A stretch of 18,174 nt of DNA, taken from assembly GCA_937863205.1 (NCBI GenBank), contig CALMGA010000143.1:1-18174 (forward strand), written 5' to 3'. Positions within the stretch are counted from its first letter, which is position 1, and each line of letters opens with the position of its first letter. The position numbers and the translations under genes are program-made. Positions 6,676 through 13,643 of the stretch are shown piece by piece. Source of the DNA: an uncultured Beijerinckiaceae bacterium. GTDB taxonomy: Bacteria; Pseudomonadota; Alphaproteobacteria; Rhizobiales; Beijerinckiaceae. Under the pieces are notes generated by a model. That model worked only from the letters and a program-made list of their open reading frames with translations, was not told where the DNA came from and did no database searches.

Positions 6676-7778
6676 GCGTGTTCCCTGCGCGCGGCGGCAA
6701 GCGTGCCTGCGATGGCGAGAAGCTCGCGGGCGCGATGGGCGCAGGTGTGGCGGGCGCGGATCGTGGCGAGGCCGTGCGCGGCAAGCGCCGCGCGCAGGCC
6801 GGGATCGGCGGCGAGCGCGCGCAGGTGCCGCGTCATCTCCTGCCCGTCGGCGGCCACGAGGTAGTCGGCGCCGGGGGTGAACAAGCCCTCGGCATCGCTC
6901 CAGGGCGCGCACACCAGCGGGATGCCGCAGGCCAGCGCCTCGAAGACGCGGATGGTCGGAATGCCCGGAAGTTGCTCCACGTAGAAGCGGCGCGGCACGT
7001 GCACGGTGGCGAGGTGGCGGGCGAACACCGATGGCGCGGCGGCGTTGGCCAGCCAGCCGCGATAGCTGGCACCGCTGCGCGCCAGCATGGCCAGCGCTCC
7101 GGCGGGATAGCGCACGCCGTAGACGTCGAGCGGCAGGCCCGCGTGTTGCGCGGCCCGCAGCAGGAAGCCGTCGAGTTCGGCCGTGCGCTCGCCATCGCCC
7201 CAGTTGCCGATCCAGACCAGACCGCGCCGCTCGCCCTCGACGGACGGCGGGCGGAACAGCCTGACATCCGCCGCCTCGTGCCAGACGTGGACTCGGCCGG
7301 CCCAGCCGCGCGCCTCGTAGGCTTGCGCCAGGGTACGGCCGAACGCGAGCACGCCGTCGTAGGCGCCGAGGTCGAAGCGGTCGATCTCGTGCGGCGCGCT
7401 GACCGCGCGGTGGTGGGTGTCGTGGAACAGCAGGCGGGCGGGATGACCGCGGCGGCGCAGGTCGCCGAGGCCGGCGACAAGGGCGGGATCGTTCCACTCG
7501 TGGACCAGGACGAGATCGGCGCCCTCGACCAGTTCGGCAAGATCGGGATCGCCGCCGTAGGTGCGCGCATCGAGCTCGGGATAGTTGTCGCGGAAGGCTC
7601 GCAGCCCGTCCTCGCCGGCATCGCGCAACAAATTATCGAGGCTCCACGGCCGTTCGGGTTCGTAGCTCACCACGCGATGGCCGAGCGCCGTCAGCTCGCG
7701 CAGCACGCCGCGCAGGAAATGCGCGTTGCCATGGTTCCAGCACGAGCGCAGGGAGTGGGTGAAGGTGACGATCCTCAT
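6672..7778 (-). CDS. CgeB-like glycosyltransferase (third of three, more diverged)
   Basis: A 368-residue predicted cytosolic glycosyltransferase of the same GT-B architecture. It opens MRIVTFTHSLRSCWNHGNAH, again with the S-x-x-S-x-W pattern, but carries LFHDTHHR at about 117-124 where the other two have a D-x-D-x-P-x-T stretch. The C-terminal domain shows LVWIGNWGDGERTAELDGFL, then PTIRVFEALACGIPLVCAPW (274-293), FTPGADYLVAADG and a terminal helical segment. ATG 7778 overlaps the previous stop (ATGA). It is encoded before the other two paralogues, so it may add an earlier or chemically different residue; that ordering is inference. The protein lacks any membrane segment. Confidence 0.9.
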   Translation of the reverse strand: MRIVTFTHSLRSCWNHGNAHFLRGVLRELTALGHRVVSYEPERPWSLDNLLRDAGEDGLRAFRDNYPELDARTYGGDPDLAELVEGADLVLVHEWNDPALVAGLGDLRRRGHPARLLFHDTHHRAVSAPHEIDRFDLGAYDGVLAFGRTLAQAYEARGWAGRVHVWHEAADVRLFRPPSVEGERRGLVWIGNWGDGERTAELDGFLLRAAQHAGLPLDVYGVRYPAGALAMLARSGASYRGWLANAAAPSVFARHLATVHVPRRFYVEQLPGIPTIRVFEALACGIPLVCAPWSDAEGLFTPGADYLVAADGQEMTRHLRALAADPGLRAALAAHGLATIRARHTCAHRARELLAIAGTLAAARREHA

Positions 7779-8899
7779 GCCGCGGTCGCCGCCGCGACCG
7801 CTCGCGCGGACCGGTCGAGACAGCCGGCATGGGCCGCCACCGTTGCGGCGACCATCGCCTCCACCGTGAAGCCGGCGGCGCGGCGGCGGGCCGCCTCGCC
7901 GAGGGCGCGACGTCGGGAAGGGTCCCCGATCAGGGTGAGCAGGGTCGAGGCGAAGCCCTTCGCATCGGCGGCGTCGACGAAGATGGCGGCTTCATCCCAC
8001 GATTCGCGGAAGGTCGGTATATCGGCGAGCACCAGCGCGCATCCGGCCTGCGCGGCTTCCAGCACGGCGAGGCCGAAGGGCTCGTAGAGGGCCGGGGAGG
8101 CATAGATCGGCCGCGCGGCCAGATGCCGGCGGACCTCCGCCTGCGAACAGGAGCCGAGCAGCGACAGGTTGGGCAGGGAAACGCCGACGCCGTTGGGGCC
8201 GGTCGCATCGCCGGCGGCGCGCACCGGCCAGGGCAGCAGCGGCGCGGCGCGGTCGAGGACCGCGAGGTTCTTGCCCTCGTCCCACAGGCGCCCGGCGGTG
8301 AAGACCTCGTCGCAGGTTCGCGCCTCCCCGCCACCACCAGAAGAAGCCGGGGCGCGGCCGTTGCGGACGACACGCGGGATCGCGGCGAGCCGGTAGCACC
8401 GCGCCACGGCCTCGGCATGCGCCGCGCTCGGGGCCAGCACGAGGTCGGCCCGGCGCAGCCCGTCGCCGACGAGGTCGGCCCGCCAGGCGAGGTCGTCGGG
8501 CAAGGAACCTGAGCGCACCGCCGCCCACCAGGTGGCGACGCAGGAATGATGGACCGCGACGACCGGGCACCCGAAGGCGGCGGTGGCGAACGCCGGGCTG
8601 TGCAGGTGAACGAGGTCCGCCCCCCAGTCGCCGGCGAGGGCGGCGATGGCGGCGGCGGCGGTTCCTACCTCACGCGGCTCGGCGGCAAGCCATTCCAGCG
8701 CATGGCCGAGACCCAGGACGTCGAGGCCGCTCCGCTCGGCCTGGGCGCGCTGCCCGCTCGTCAGGGCCGGGCCGAGCGCGACGACGCGGACGACGGCGCC
8801 GGCCCCGGCCAGCCCGGCAGCAAGGTCGAGCGTGTAGGTCCACACCCCGCCCACCGCATCCGTCGTCAGCAGGATGCGGGCGCGGCAGATGCCCGTCAC
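7775..8899 (-). CDS. Glycosyltransferase family 4-like enzyme
   Basis: A 374-residue retaining-type GT-B glycosyltransferase. After a short lead the N-terminal domain reads ARILLTTDAVGGVWTYTLDLA, typical of GT4 enzymes that bind the acceptor there. The C-terminal domain has VFTAGRLWDEGKN (about 199-211) and the EX7E signature in YEPFGLAVLE, with Glu273 and Glu281, followed by ALVLADIPTFRESWDEAAIFV. The start is assigned to GTG 8899 because it overlaps the upstream radical SAM gene's stop as GTGA; the longer frame back to 9010 only adds residues read out of frame from that gene. It is a different family from the three CgeB-like enzymes downstream and could be the one that starts the chain, for example on inositol, although nothing in the sequence fixes its acceptor. 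Confidence 0.9.
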   Translation of the reverse strand: MTGICRARILLTTDAVGGVWTYTLDLAAGLAGAGAVVRVVALGPALTSGQRAQAERSGLDVLGLGHALEWLAAEPREVGTAAAAIAALAGDWGADLVHLHSPAFATAAFGCPVVAVHHSCVATWWAAVRSGSLPDDLAWRADLVGDGLRRADLVLAPSAAHAEAVARCYRLAAIPRVVRNGRAPASSGGGGEARTCDEVFTAGRLWDEGKNLAVLDRAAPLLPWPVRAAGDATGPNGVGVSLPNLSLLGSCSQAEVRRHLAARPIYASPALYEPFGLAVLEAAQAGCALVLADIPTFRESWDEAAIFVDAADAKGFASTLLTLIGDPSRRRALGEAARRRAAGFTVEAMVAATVAAHAGCLDRSARAVAAATAA

Positions 8900-10194
8900 G
8901 CGCCGCACGCGCAGGCGGCTTCCAGTTCGGGGAGCGGCAGGGGCCGCTCGTCCTGGATATCGCTCATCCTGGCGAACTGGGCGAGATAATGCTCGTGAGC
9001 CCGCTCCCACGCCCGCTCGTCAGGCTGGCCCCACAGGCGGCGGTAGTCCGGCGAGGAGGGATAGGGATAGAGCGGCACGGGATCGTTGGCCCAAACGCCG
9101 TGGCGGCGGAGGCGTTCGCGCCAGGACGCGACGAGCGCGGCCTCGTCCTCGCGGGTTTCGATCAGGTTGGCCTGCACGAAGGGCACGCGGCCCTTGGCGT
9201 AGATCAGGCGATCGGCCAGTTCGTCGGTGGTCATGCGGCAGCGCTTGTCCAGCGCCGCGCGGCCGGCTTCCGTGAGGCTCTCGACGCCGGCCTCGATCGA
9301 GACGCAGCCGGCGCGGCCGAGCAGATCGAGCATGTCGGGCGTCCACAGGTCGATGCGGGTCTGGATGCCGAACTGCACCGGCCTCGCGACCAGCGCCTCC
9401 AGCAGGGGTGCGCTGGGCAGGAAGATCTCGTCGATGAAATACAGGTAGACGACGCCCTGGCCGATCAGCCCGTCGATCTCGGCCAGCAGGGGATCGAGGT
9501 CGCGGCGGCGATATTTGTCGCGGAAATCGATCTTGGCGCAGAAGGAGCAGCTGTAGGGGCAGCCGCGCGAGGCTTCCACCTCGGCGCCGGGCCCCTGCGG
9601 CTCACGGTCGAAGCGATGGTGGTGATGGTGGTGGCGGGCGATCCATCCGTCCGGCCAGCGCAGCGCCGGCTCCCGCGTGAAGCGGGACGCGTGCGGCCCG
9701 CCCGTGACGGCGATCGCGCCATCGGCGCCGGCGAAGGCCAGCGCCGGTATCGCTGCGAGCGGTTCGCCCGAAGCGAGGCGCGGCAGCAGTTCTTCGGGCT
9801 CGCCGCGCACCACCGCGTCGCAGCCGAGCTTGCGAAGCGCGGTTTCCGGCGTCGCCGAGCCGTGCGGCCCGATGGCCACCGTGCGGCCGCCGCGACGCCC
9901 GAGAGCATCGAGGAACAAGCGCGGCGAGCGCAGTTCCGGCGGGGCGCAGCGCCAGAACAGGTAAGACGGCGCCGTTGTCACCACCGTCATCCCCGGCGCG
10001 AACGCGGCGACGGAGCGGGCCAGCGCGCCATTGGTTTGCCCGTCAAAGGCGCCGTCGAGCAGCAGCACCTCGTGGCCGGCGCGCTCCAGCCAGCTCCGGG
10101 CGTAGCCGAGTTCGAGGGGCAGGTGCGGATGGCGGCAGCCGAAGTAGATGCTGTTGCTGAAGTCCCAGGCCGGATTGACCAGCGCGACGCGCAT
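8896..10194 (-). CDS. B12-binding-domain radical SAM protein (TIGR04295-type)
   Basis: A 432-residue protein. Residues 1 to about 140 form a Rossmann-like domain of the cobalamin-binding kind found at the front of many radical SAM enzymes (ALVNPAW, HLPLELGYARSWLERAGHEV, VAIGPHG). I do not see the DxHxxG cobalamin ligand motif, which is common for this class. The radical SAM core begins with the iron-sulfur motif CPYSCSFC (Cys212, Cys216, Cys219), then YLYFIDEIFLP, IQTRIDLWT and SIEAGVES. Just before the cluster motif is a run of six histidines (188-193). The expected chemistry is 5'-deoxyadenosyl-radical modification such as C-methylation or epimerisation of a sugar or inositol; the substrate is not known. 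I recall the family as TIGR04295, tied to this cluster type; unverified. The start ATG 10194 lies one base after the upstream stop. Confidence 0.93.
   Translation of the reverse strand: MRVALVNPAWDFSNSIYFGCRHPHLPLELGYARSWLERAGHEVLLLDGAFDGQTNGALARSVAAFAPGMTVVTTAPSYLFWRCAPPELRSPRLFLDALGRRGGRTVAIGPHGSATPETALRKLGCDAVVRGEPEELLPRLASGEPLAAIPALAFAGADGAIAVTGGPHASRFTREPALRWPDGWIARHHHHHHRFDREPQGPGAEVEASRGCPYSCSFCAKIDFRDKYRRRDLDPLLAEIDGLIGQGVVYLYFIDEIFLPSAPLLEALVARPVQFGIQTRIDLWTPDMLDLLGRAGCVSIEAGVESLTEAGRAALDKRCRMTTDELADRLIYAKGRVPFVQANLIETREDEAALVASWRERLRRHGVWANDPVPLYPYPSSPDYRRLWGQPDERAWERAHEHYLAQFARMSDIQDERPLPLPELEAACACGA
9616..9633 (-). repeat. Six consecutive histidine codons inside the radical SAM gene
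   Basis: Read on the minus strand the codons are CAC CAC CAT CAC CAC CAT, giving His188-His193, 18 residues before the first cysteine of the CxxxCxxC motif. The mix of two codons as a repeated 9-base unit suggests natural codon usage or slippage of a triplet pattern. The run lies internally between domains rather than at a terminus. Confidence 0.95.
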
Positions 10195-10195
10195 C

Positions 10196-11299
10196 TCAAA
10201 CCGCCTCGGCCGGCAGGCCGGCCGAGATGGCCGCGCGGGACTGGTTCGCCCTTTGGAACCATCCGACGAGGTCGCCGACGCCGCGCCGCCAGTCGCGCGG
10301 CTCGGGCAGCCGCAGCGCCGCCTCGATGCGGCGGCGGTCGGACACGTAGTACCGCTGGTCGCCGGGCCGCCAGCCGTGGAAGGCGACGTCGGGCGGCAGG
10401 CCGGTCTCGCGCGCCAGCTGGTCGAGGAGTTGGACGAGGCTGATCGCGTTGGCGGGGCCGCCGCCGAGATTGAAGGCCTGGCCGGCGATCTCGTCGATGC
10501 CGTCCCAGGCGGCGAGGTAGGCCGTCACCGCATCGTCGACGTGAAGGATGTCGCGCACCTGGTGACCGTCGCCGAAGATGGCGATCGGTTCGCCGGCCAG
10601 CGCCCGGCGGATGAAGTGCGCGACCCAGCCCTGGTCCTCGGTGCCCATCTGATGCGGGCCGTAGATGCAGCTCATCCGCATGGCGGCGGTGCGCAGGCCG
10701 AAGGATCCGGCGTAGTCCAGCACGTACTGGTCGGCGGCGCCCTTTGAGCAGCCGTAGGGTGTGTGAAAGGCGAGGCCGGCCGTTTCGCCGATGCCGTGGC
10801 GGCGCAGGTCGTCGGCGACCGGCAGGTACATGTCGCCCTGCCGCGCCAGCGCGACACCGCCGAGGGCACCGTAAACCTTGTTGGTGCTGGCAAACAGCAG
10901 CGGCGCGTCGGCGTTGCGCGCGCGCAGGATCTCCAGCAGGTTGATCGTGCCGACCACGTTGACGGCGAAGTCGTCGGCGGGGTCGACGAGGCTGGTCGTC
11001 ACCGCGACCTGCGCGGCGAAGTGGAAGACCGCCTTGGCCCGGCAGACGGCGGCTTCGAGTCGGGGGCGGTCGCGCAGGTCGGCGACCTCGGCGCTCACGC
11101 GGCTGCCGTGGACCTCGCGCAGCCAGTCGAGGTTGCGCTCGACGCCCGGCCGGGCGAGCGAGTCGTAGACCACCACGCGGTGGCCGTCGCGGCACAGCCT
11201 GTCGACGAGGTTGCAGCCGATGAAGCCGGCGCCGCCGGTTACCAGAACCGGGCGATCCCCGGCCGCTCCGGCGCTCGCGTTCCGCACCCGCCCGCTCAC
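10196..11299 (-). CDS. NAD-dependent sugar-nucleotide epimerase (CDP-paratose 2-epimerase-like)
   Basis: A 367-residue extended short-chain dehydrogenase. TGGAGFIG at 21-28 binds NAD; STNKVYG at 137-143 and Y181-x-x-x-K185 (PYGCSKGAADQYV) supply the catalytic triad. The stretch CIYGPHQMGTEDQGWVAHFI is close to what I remember of CDP-paratose/CDP-tyvelose 2-epimerases, so a C2 epimerisation of a nucleotide sugar is a reasonable guess, with UDP-glucose 4-epimerase-like activity as the alternative. It is cytosolic. I take the start as GTG 11299 because this overlaps the upstream stop as GTGA and leaves about 15 variable residues before the first beta strand; the same frame stays open to 13096 but upstream of 11299 that is shadow sequence. 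The stop lies one base before the radical SAM start. Confidence 0.92.
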   Translation of the reverse strand: MSGRVRNASAGAAGDRPVLVTGGAGFIGCNLVDRLCRDGHRVVVYDSLARPGVERNLDWLREVHGSRVSAEVADLRDRPRLEAAVCRAKAVFHFAAQVAVTTSLVDPADDFAVNVVGTINLLEILRARNADAPLLFASTNKVYGALGGVALARQGDMYLPVADDLRRHGIGETAGLAFHTPYGCSKGAADQYVLDYAGSFGLRTAAMRMSCIYGPHQMGTEDQGWVAHFIRRALAGEPIAIFGDGHQVRDILHVDDAVTAYLAAWDGIDEIAGQAFNLGGGPANAISLVQLLDQLARETGLPPDVAFHGWRPGDQRYYVSDRRRIEAALRLPEPRDWRRGVGDLVGWFQRANQSRAAISAGLPAEAV

Positions 11300-12426
11300 G
11301 CCACCAGACCGCGCAGTTCGAGTTCGCGGCGCGCTTCGGCGACGTGGTCGTTGGCCTGCTGCCGGGCGACCCAGCCGGCGAGTTCGGCGAGACCTTCGGC
11401 GAAGTCGCGCCTGGGCGCGAAGCCGAGCTGGGCGCGCGCCTTGCCGATGTCGGCGAAGCAGTGCCGGATATCGCCGGTGCGCGCCTTGTTGAGGATCTCG
11501 GGCGCGAGGTCGCCGCGGCCCATCGCGGCGGCGAAGGTGTCGGCGATGTCGAGGATGGTTCGTTCCTCGCCCGAGCCGATGTTGAAGACCTGGCCCCGGG
11601 CAGCCGGCTGCTCCAGGGCGAGCAGGAAGGCGTCGGCGACGTCCTCGACGTGGACGAAGTCGCGGCGCTGGTGGCCATCCTCGAACAGCACCGGCGCGGA
11701 CCCGTTCAGCAGGCGCGAGGCGAAGATGGCGAGCACGCCGGTGTAGGGGTTGGACAGCGCCTGCCCCGGCCCGTAGACGTTGAACAGGCGCAGCGCCACC
11801 CCTTCCATTCCGTAGGCGGCGGTGACGGTCAGGGTCAGGCGCTCCTGGACGTATTTGGTCAGGGCGTAGACGGAGGCGAGGTTGGGCCGCTTCCATTCCG
11901 GCGTCGCCACCGGCACGAGGTCCCGGCCGCGCGCGTCGAGCGGGTTCCAGGAACGGCGCGCGGGGGCGCCCGTTTCCACCACGCGCTCGATGCCGTCCTC
12001 GATGCCGCCGTCGGCGTTGCGGTACAGCCCTTCGCCGTAGATGCTCATGGAGGAGGCGGTGACCAGCCGCTCCACCGGCTGCTCGATCAGGCACTGCATC
12101 AGCACGGCCGTGCCGCCGTCGTTGACCGACACGTATCGCTCGACCGCGTACATGCTCTGGCCGACGCCGACCTCTGCGGCGAGATGCACGACCCTGTCGA
12201 CCCCGCGCAGGGCGTCGCGCAGCCGGTCGGCGTCGCGGATGTCGGCGCGGATGAACTCGACCTCCGGCGGCAGGCCGGCCGGCGCCCCCGCGGCAGCGTG
12301 GTCGGCGTGAACCTGATCGATGAGGGAATCGAGAACGCGGACGTGAAAGCCATGACGGAGAAGGCGCCTGGCGAGGTGACAACCGATGAAGCCCGCGCCG
12401 CCCGTGATCAGAACCGTGTTCGTCAA
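11296..12426 (-). CDS. NAD-dependent epimerase/dehydratase (dTDP-L-rhamnose 4-epimerase-like)
   Basis: A 376-residue extended SDR and the first gene of the minus-strand operon. GGAGFIG lies at 9-15; SSMSIYGEG (125-133) and Y187-x-x-x-K191 (SVYALTKYVQERL) are catalytic. FNVYGPGQALSNPYTGVLAIF and DGHQRRDFVHVEDVADAF are typical of nucleotide-sugar 4-epimerases. Between YGEGLYR and VPVATPE it has an insertion that in the dTDP-L-rhamnose 4-epimerase-like proteins I remember carries cysteines; here those cysteines are absent. The start is TTG at 12426, since no ATG or GTG is available before the Rossmann strand and a strong GGAGG lies 4 bases upstream (plus-strand 12431-12435). The terminal TGA overlaps the next GTG. 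It probably provides a sugar donor for the downstream glycosyltransferases. Confidence 0.9.
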   Translation of the reverse strand: MTNTVLITGGAGFIGCHLARRLLRHGFHVRVLDSLIDQVHADHAAAGAPAGLPPEVEFIRADIRDADRLRDALRGVDRVVHLAAEVGVGQSMYAVERYVSVNDGGTAVLMQCLIEQPVERLVTASSMSIYGEGLYRNADGGIEDGIERVVETGAPARRSWNPLDARGRDLVPVATPEWKRPNLASVYALTKYVQERLTLTVTAAYGMEGVALRLFNVYGPGQALSNPYTGVLAIFASRLLNGSAPVLFEDGHQRRDFVHVEDVADAFLLALEQPAARGQVFNIGSGEERTILDIADTFAAAMGRGDLAPEILNKARTGDIRHCFADIGKARAQLGFAPRRDFAEGLAELAGWVARQQANDHVAEARRELELRGLVA

Positions 12427-12430
12427 AACA

Positions 12431-12435
12431 CCTCC
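12431..12435 (-). promoter_or_regulatory. Ribosome binding site deciding the TTG start of the epimerase
   Basis: Plus-strand CCTCC reads GGAGG on the coding strand and is followed by TGTT and then TTG (12426-12424). It supports the rare TTG as the genuine initiator for the operon's first gene. Confidence 0.75.
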
Positions 12436-12671
12436 GGAAGAATAGCGGGACAGGCCACCGGGCGCCTCCCGCGACGGCGCCCCTGCCCCGGAAGGAGCAG
12501 AGCACCGGCTTCTTCTTCTTCATAGAAGAAACGGAGGGCAAGCGTTTTCCACCGCAAAGGCCAAGCCATCGCCCGTTCCGGCTGCGCCGGTCGCGACCGC
12601 GGCATACCCCCGCGCCTGTGCGTGGGCCGGTCGCGCGCCATGTAGGGATCCACCGCGCCCGTTGGCAGCGC

Positions 12672-12677
12672 AGGAGG
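12672..12677 (+). promoter_or_regulatory. Ribosome binding site deciding the GTG start of the SDR gene
   Basis: AGGAGG is followed after six bases (CTTGCC) by GTG at 12684. It is the best Shine-Dalgarno match in the window and fixes the start over the longer in-frame ATG at 12618. Confidence 0.85.
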
Positions 12678-12683
12678 CTTGCC

Positions 12684-13505
12684 GTGGATTTGGGAATTGC
12701 CGGACGGGTCGCCGTGGTCACCGGCGCGGACTCGGGGATGGGCTTCGCCGTCGTCCGCTTCCTGCTGGAAGCCGGCTGCAAGGTGATGATGACCGACCGC
12801 GATCCGGAAACGCTCGCCGCCGAAGTGCACAAGCTCCGGTCGTCCGGCTTGCTCTCGGGCGATTCGCCGGGTGCTGTGGCGGGGCATCCGGCCGACCTCA
12901 CCGAGGCCGGATCGATCGACAAGCTGCGCGGCGCCGTGGAACAAGCGTTCGGCCCGGCAACGATCCTGGTGCATGCCGCCGGCATCACCGGCCCGGTCGG
13001 CGACTTCCTCGGCATTTCCGACGAGGACTGGCTCAAGACCATCGACATCAACCTGATGGCGGCCGTGCGCCTCGCCCGCGCCTTTATCCCCGGCATGCGC
13101 GAGGCCGGCTGGGGACGGGTGGTGCTGTTCGCCTCCGAGGACGGGCTGCAGCCCTACGTCGACGACCTGCCCTATTGCGCCTGCAAGGCTGCGATCATCA
13201 ACCTCGCCAAGGGCTTGTCGAAGGCCTACGGGCACCATGGGCTGACGGTGAATTCGGTGCTGCCGGCCTTCGTCGCCTCGCCGATGACCGATGCGATGAT
13301 GGAAAAGCGCGCCAAGGGGAAGGGCGTCAGCTTCGACGAGGCGGTGGCTTCCTTCCTCGACGAGGAGCGTCCCGGCATATCGGTGAAGCGCCGCGGCGCG
13401 GTGGCGGAGATCGCGTCGGCGGTCGCCTACCTCTGCTCGGCCCATGCGAGCTACGTCAACGGATCGGCGATGCGGGTCGACGGCGGTTCGGTGCAGTCCA
13501 TCTGA
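12684..13505 (+). CDS. SDR family NAD(P)-dependent oxidoreductase
   Basis: A 273-residue classical short-chain dehydrogenase/reductase. TGADSGMG (13-20) is the cofactor loop, HAAGI (97-101) stands for the usual NNAG, Asn123 lies in DIN, and Ser151, Tyr164 and Lys168 (YCACK) complete the catalytic tetrad. VNGSAMRVDGG near the end is the standard C-terminal signature. The substrate cannot be read; members include 3-oxoacyl-ACP reductases, sugar and polyol dehydrogenases. The start is GTG 12684, fixed by AGGAGG six bases upstream. It is transcribed divergently from the epimerase operon. Because of that neighbour an inositol or sugar dehydrogenase role is conceivable, but it could equally be unrelated. 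A gap of 138 bp separates it from the TPR gene. Confidence 0.93.
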   Translation: MDLGIAGRVAVVTGADSGMGFAVVRFLLEAGCKVMMTDRDPETLAAEVHKLRSSGLLSGDSPGAVAGHPADLTEAGSIDKLRGAVEQAFGPATILVHAAGITGPVGDFLGISDEDWLKTIDINLMAAVRLARAFIPGMREAGWGRVVLFASEDGLQPYVDDLPYCACKAAIINLAKGLSKAYGHHGLTVNSVLPAFVASPMTDAMMEKRAKGKGVSFDEAVASFLDEERPGISVKRRGAVAEIASAVAYLCSAHASYVNGSAMRVDGGSVQSI

Positions 13506-13536
13506 ACGCGCGGACGGGCTCGTCGGGGTCGGCAGA

Positions 13537-13550
13537 GCCGGCTTGCCGGC
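13537..13550 (+). terminator. Possible weak hairpin after the SDR gene
   Basis: GCCGGC-TT-GCCGGC forms a GC-rich inverted repeat 31 bp after the SDR stop codon. There is no T-run behind it, so it would be at best a Rho-assisted or weak terminator. Similar GC palindromes arise easily in this base composition. Confidence 0.25.
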
Positions 13551-13643
13551 CCATCGCAAATTGGCCATGGTGAACGGCGAGAAGCGCGGACAAGCCTCCG
13601 CCCCGGCTCCCTCAATCGCTGCTGCCAAGGATCGCGTGCGCCC

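Larger units (their letters stand above)
12427..12683. promoter_or_regulatory. Divergent intergenic region between the glycan operon and the SDR gene
   Basis: These 257 bases separate genes transcribed in opposite directions, so they must contain the promoter of the seven-gene minus-strand operon and probably that of the SDR gene. I find ribosome binding sites at both ends but no convincing -35/-10 pairs. A triplet run of TTC from about 12510 ends in a small perfect inverted repeat TTCTTC-ATA-GAAGAA (12516-12530), an AT-rich island in otherwise GC-rich DNA that could be an operator. No ORF here looks real. Confidence 0.5.

Noticed and set aside
9616..9633. The six-histidine run as a cloning tag or vector contamination
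   Set aside because: It is internal, between two domains of an intact gene in a natural operon, with no vector sequence nearby.
11300..13096. Extension of the CDP-paratose epimerase-like frame to nearly 1000 residues
   Set aside because: The additional part overlaps the upstream epimerase in another frame and shows no domain; the GTGA overlap gives a natural start at 11299.
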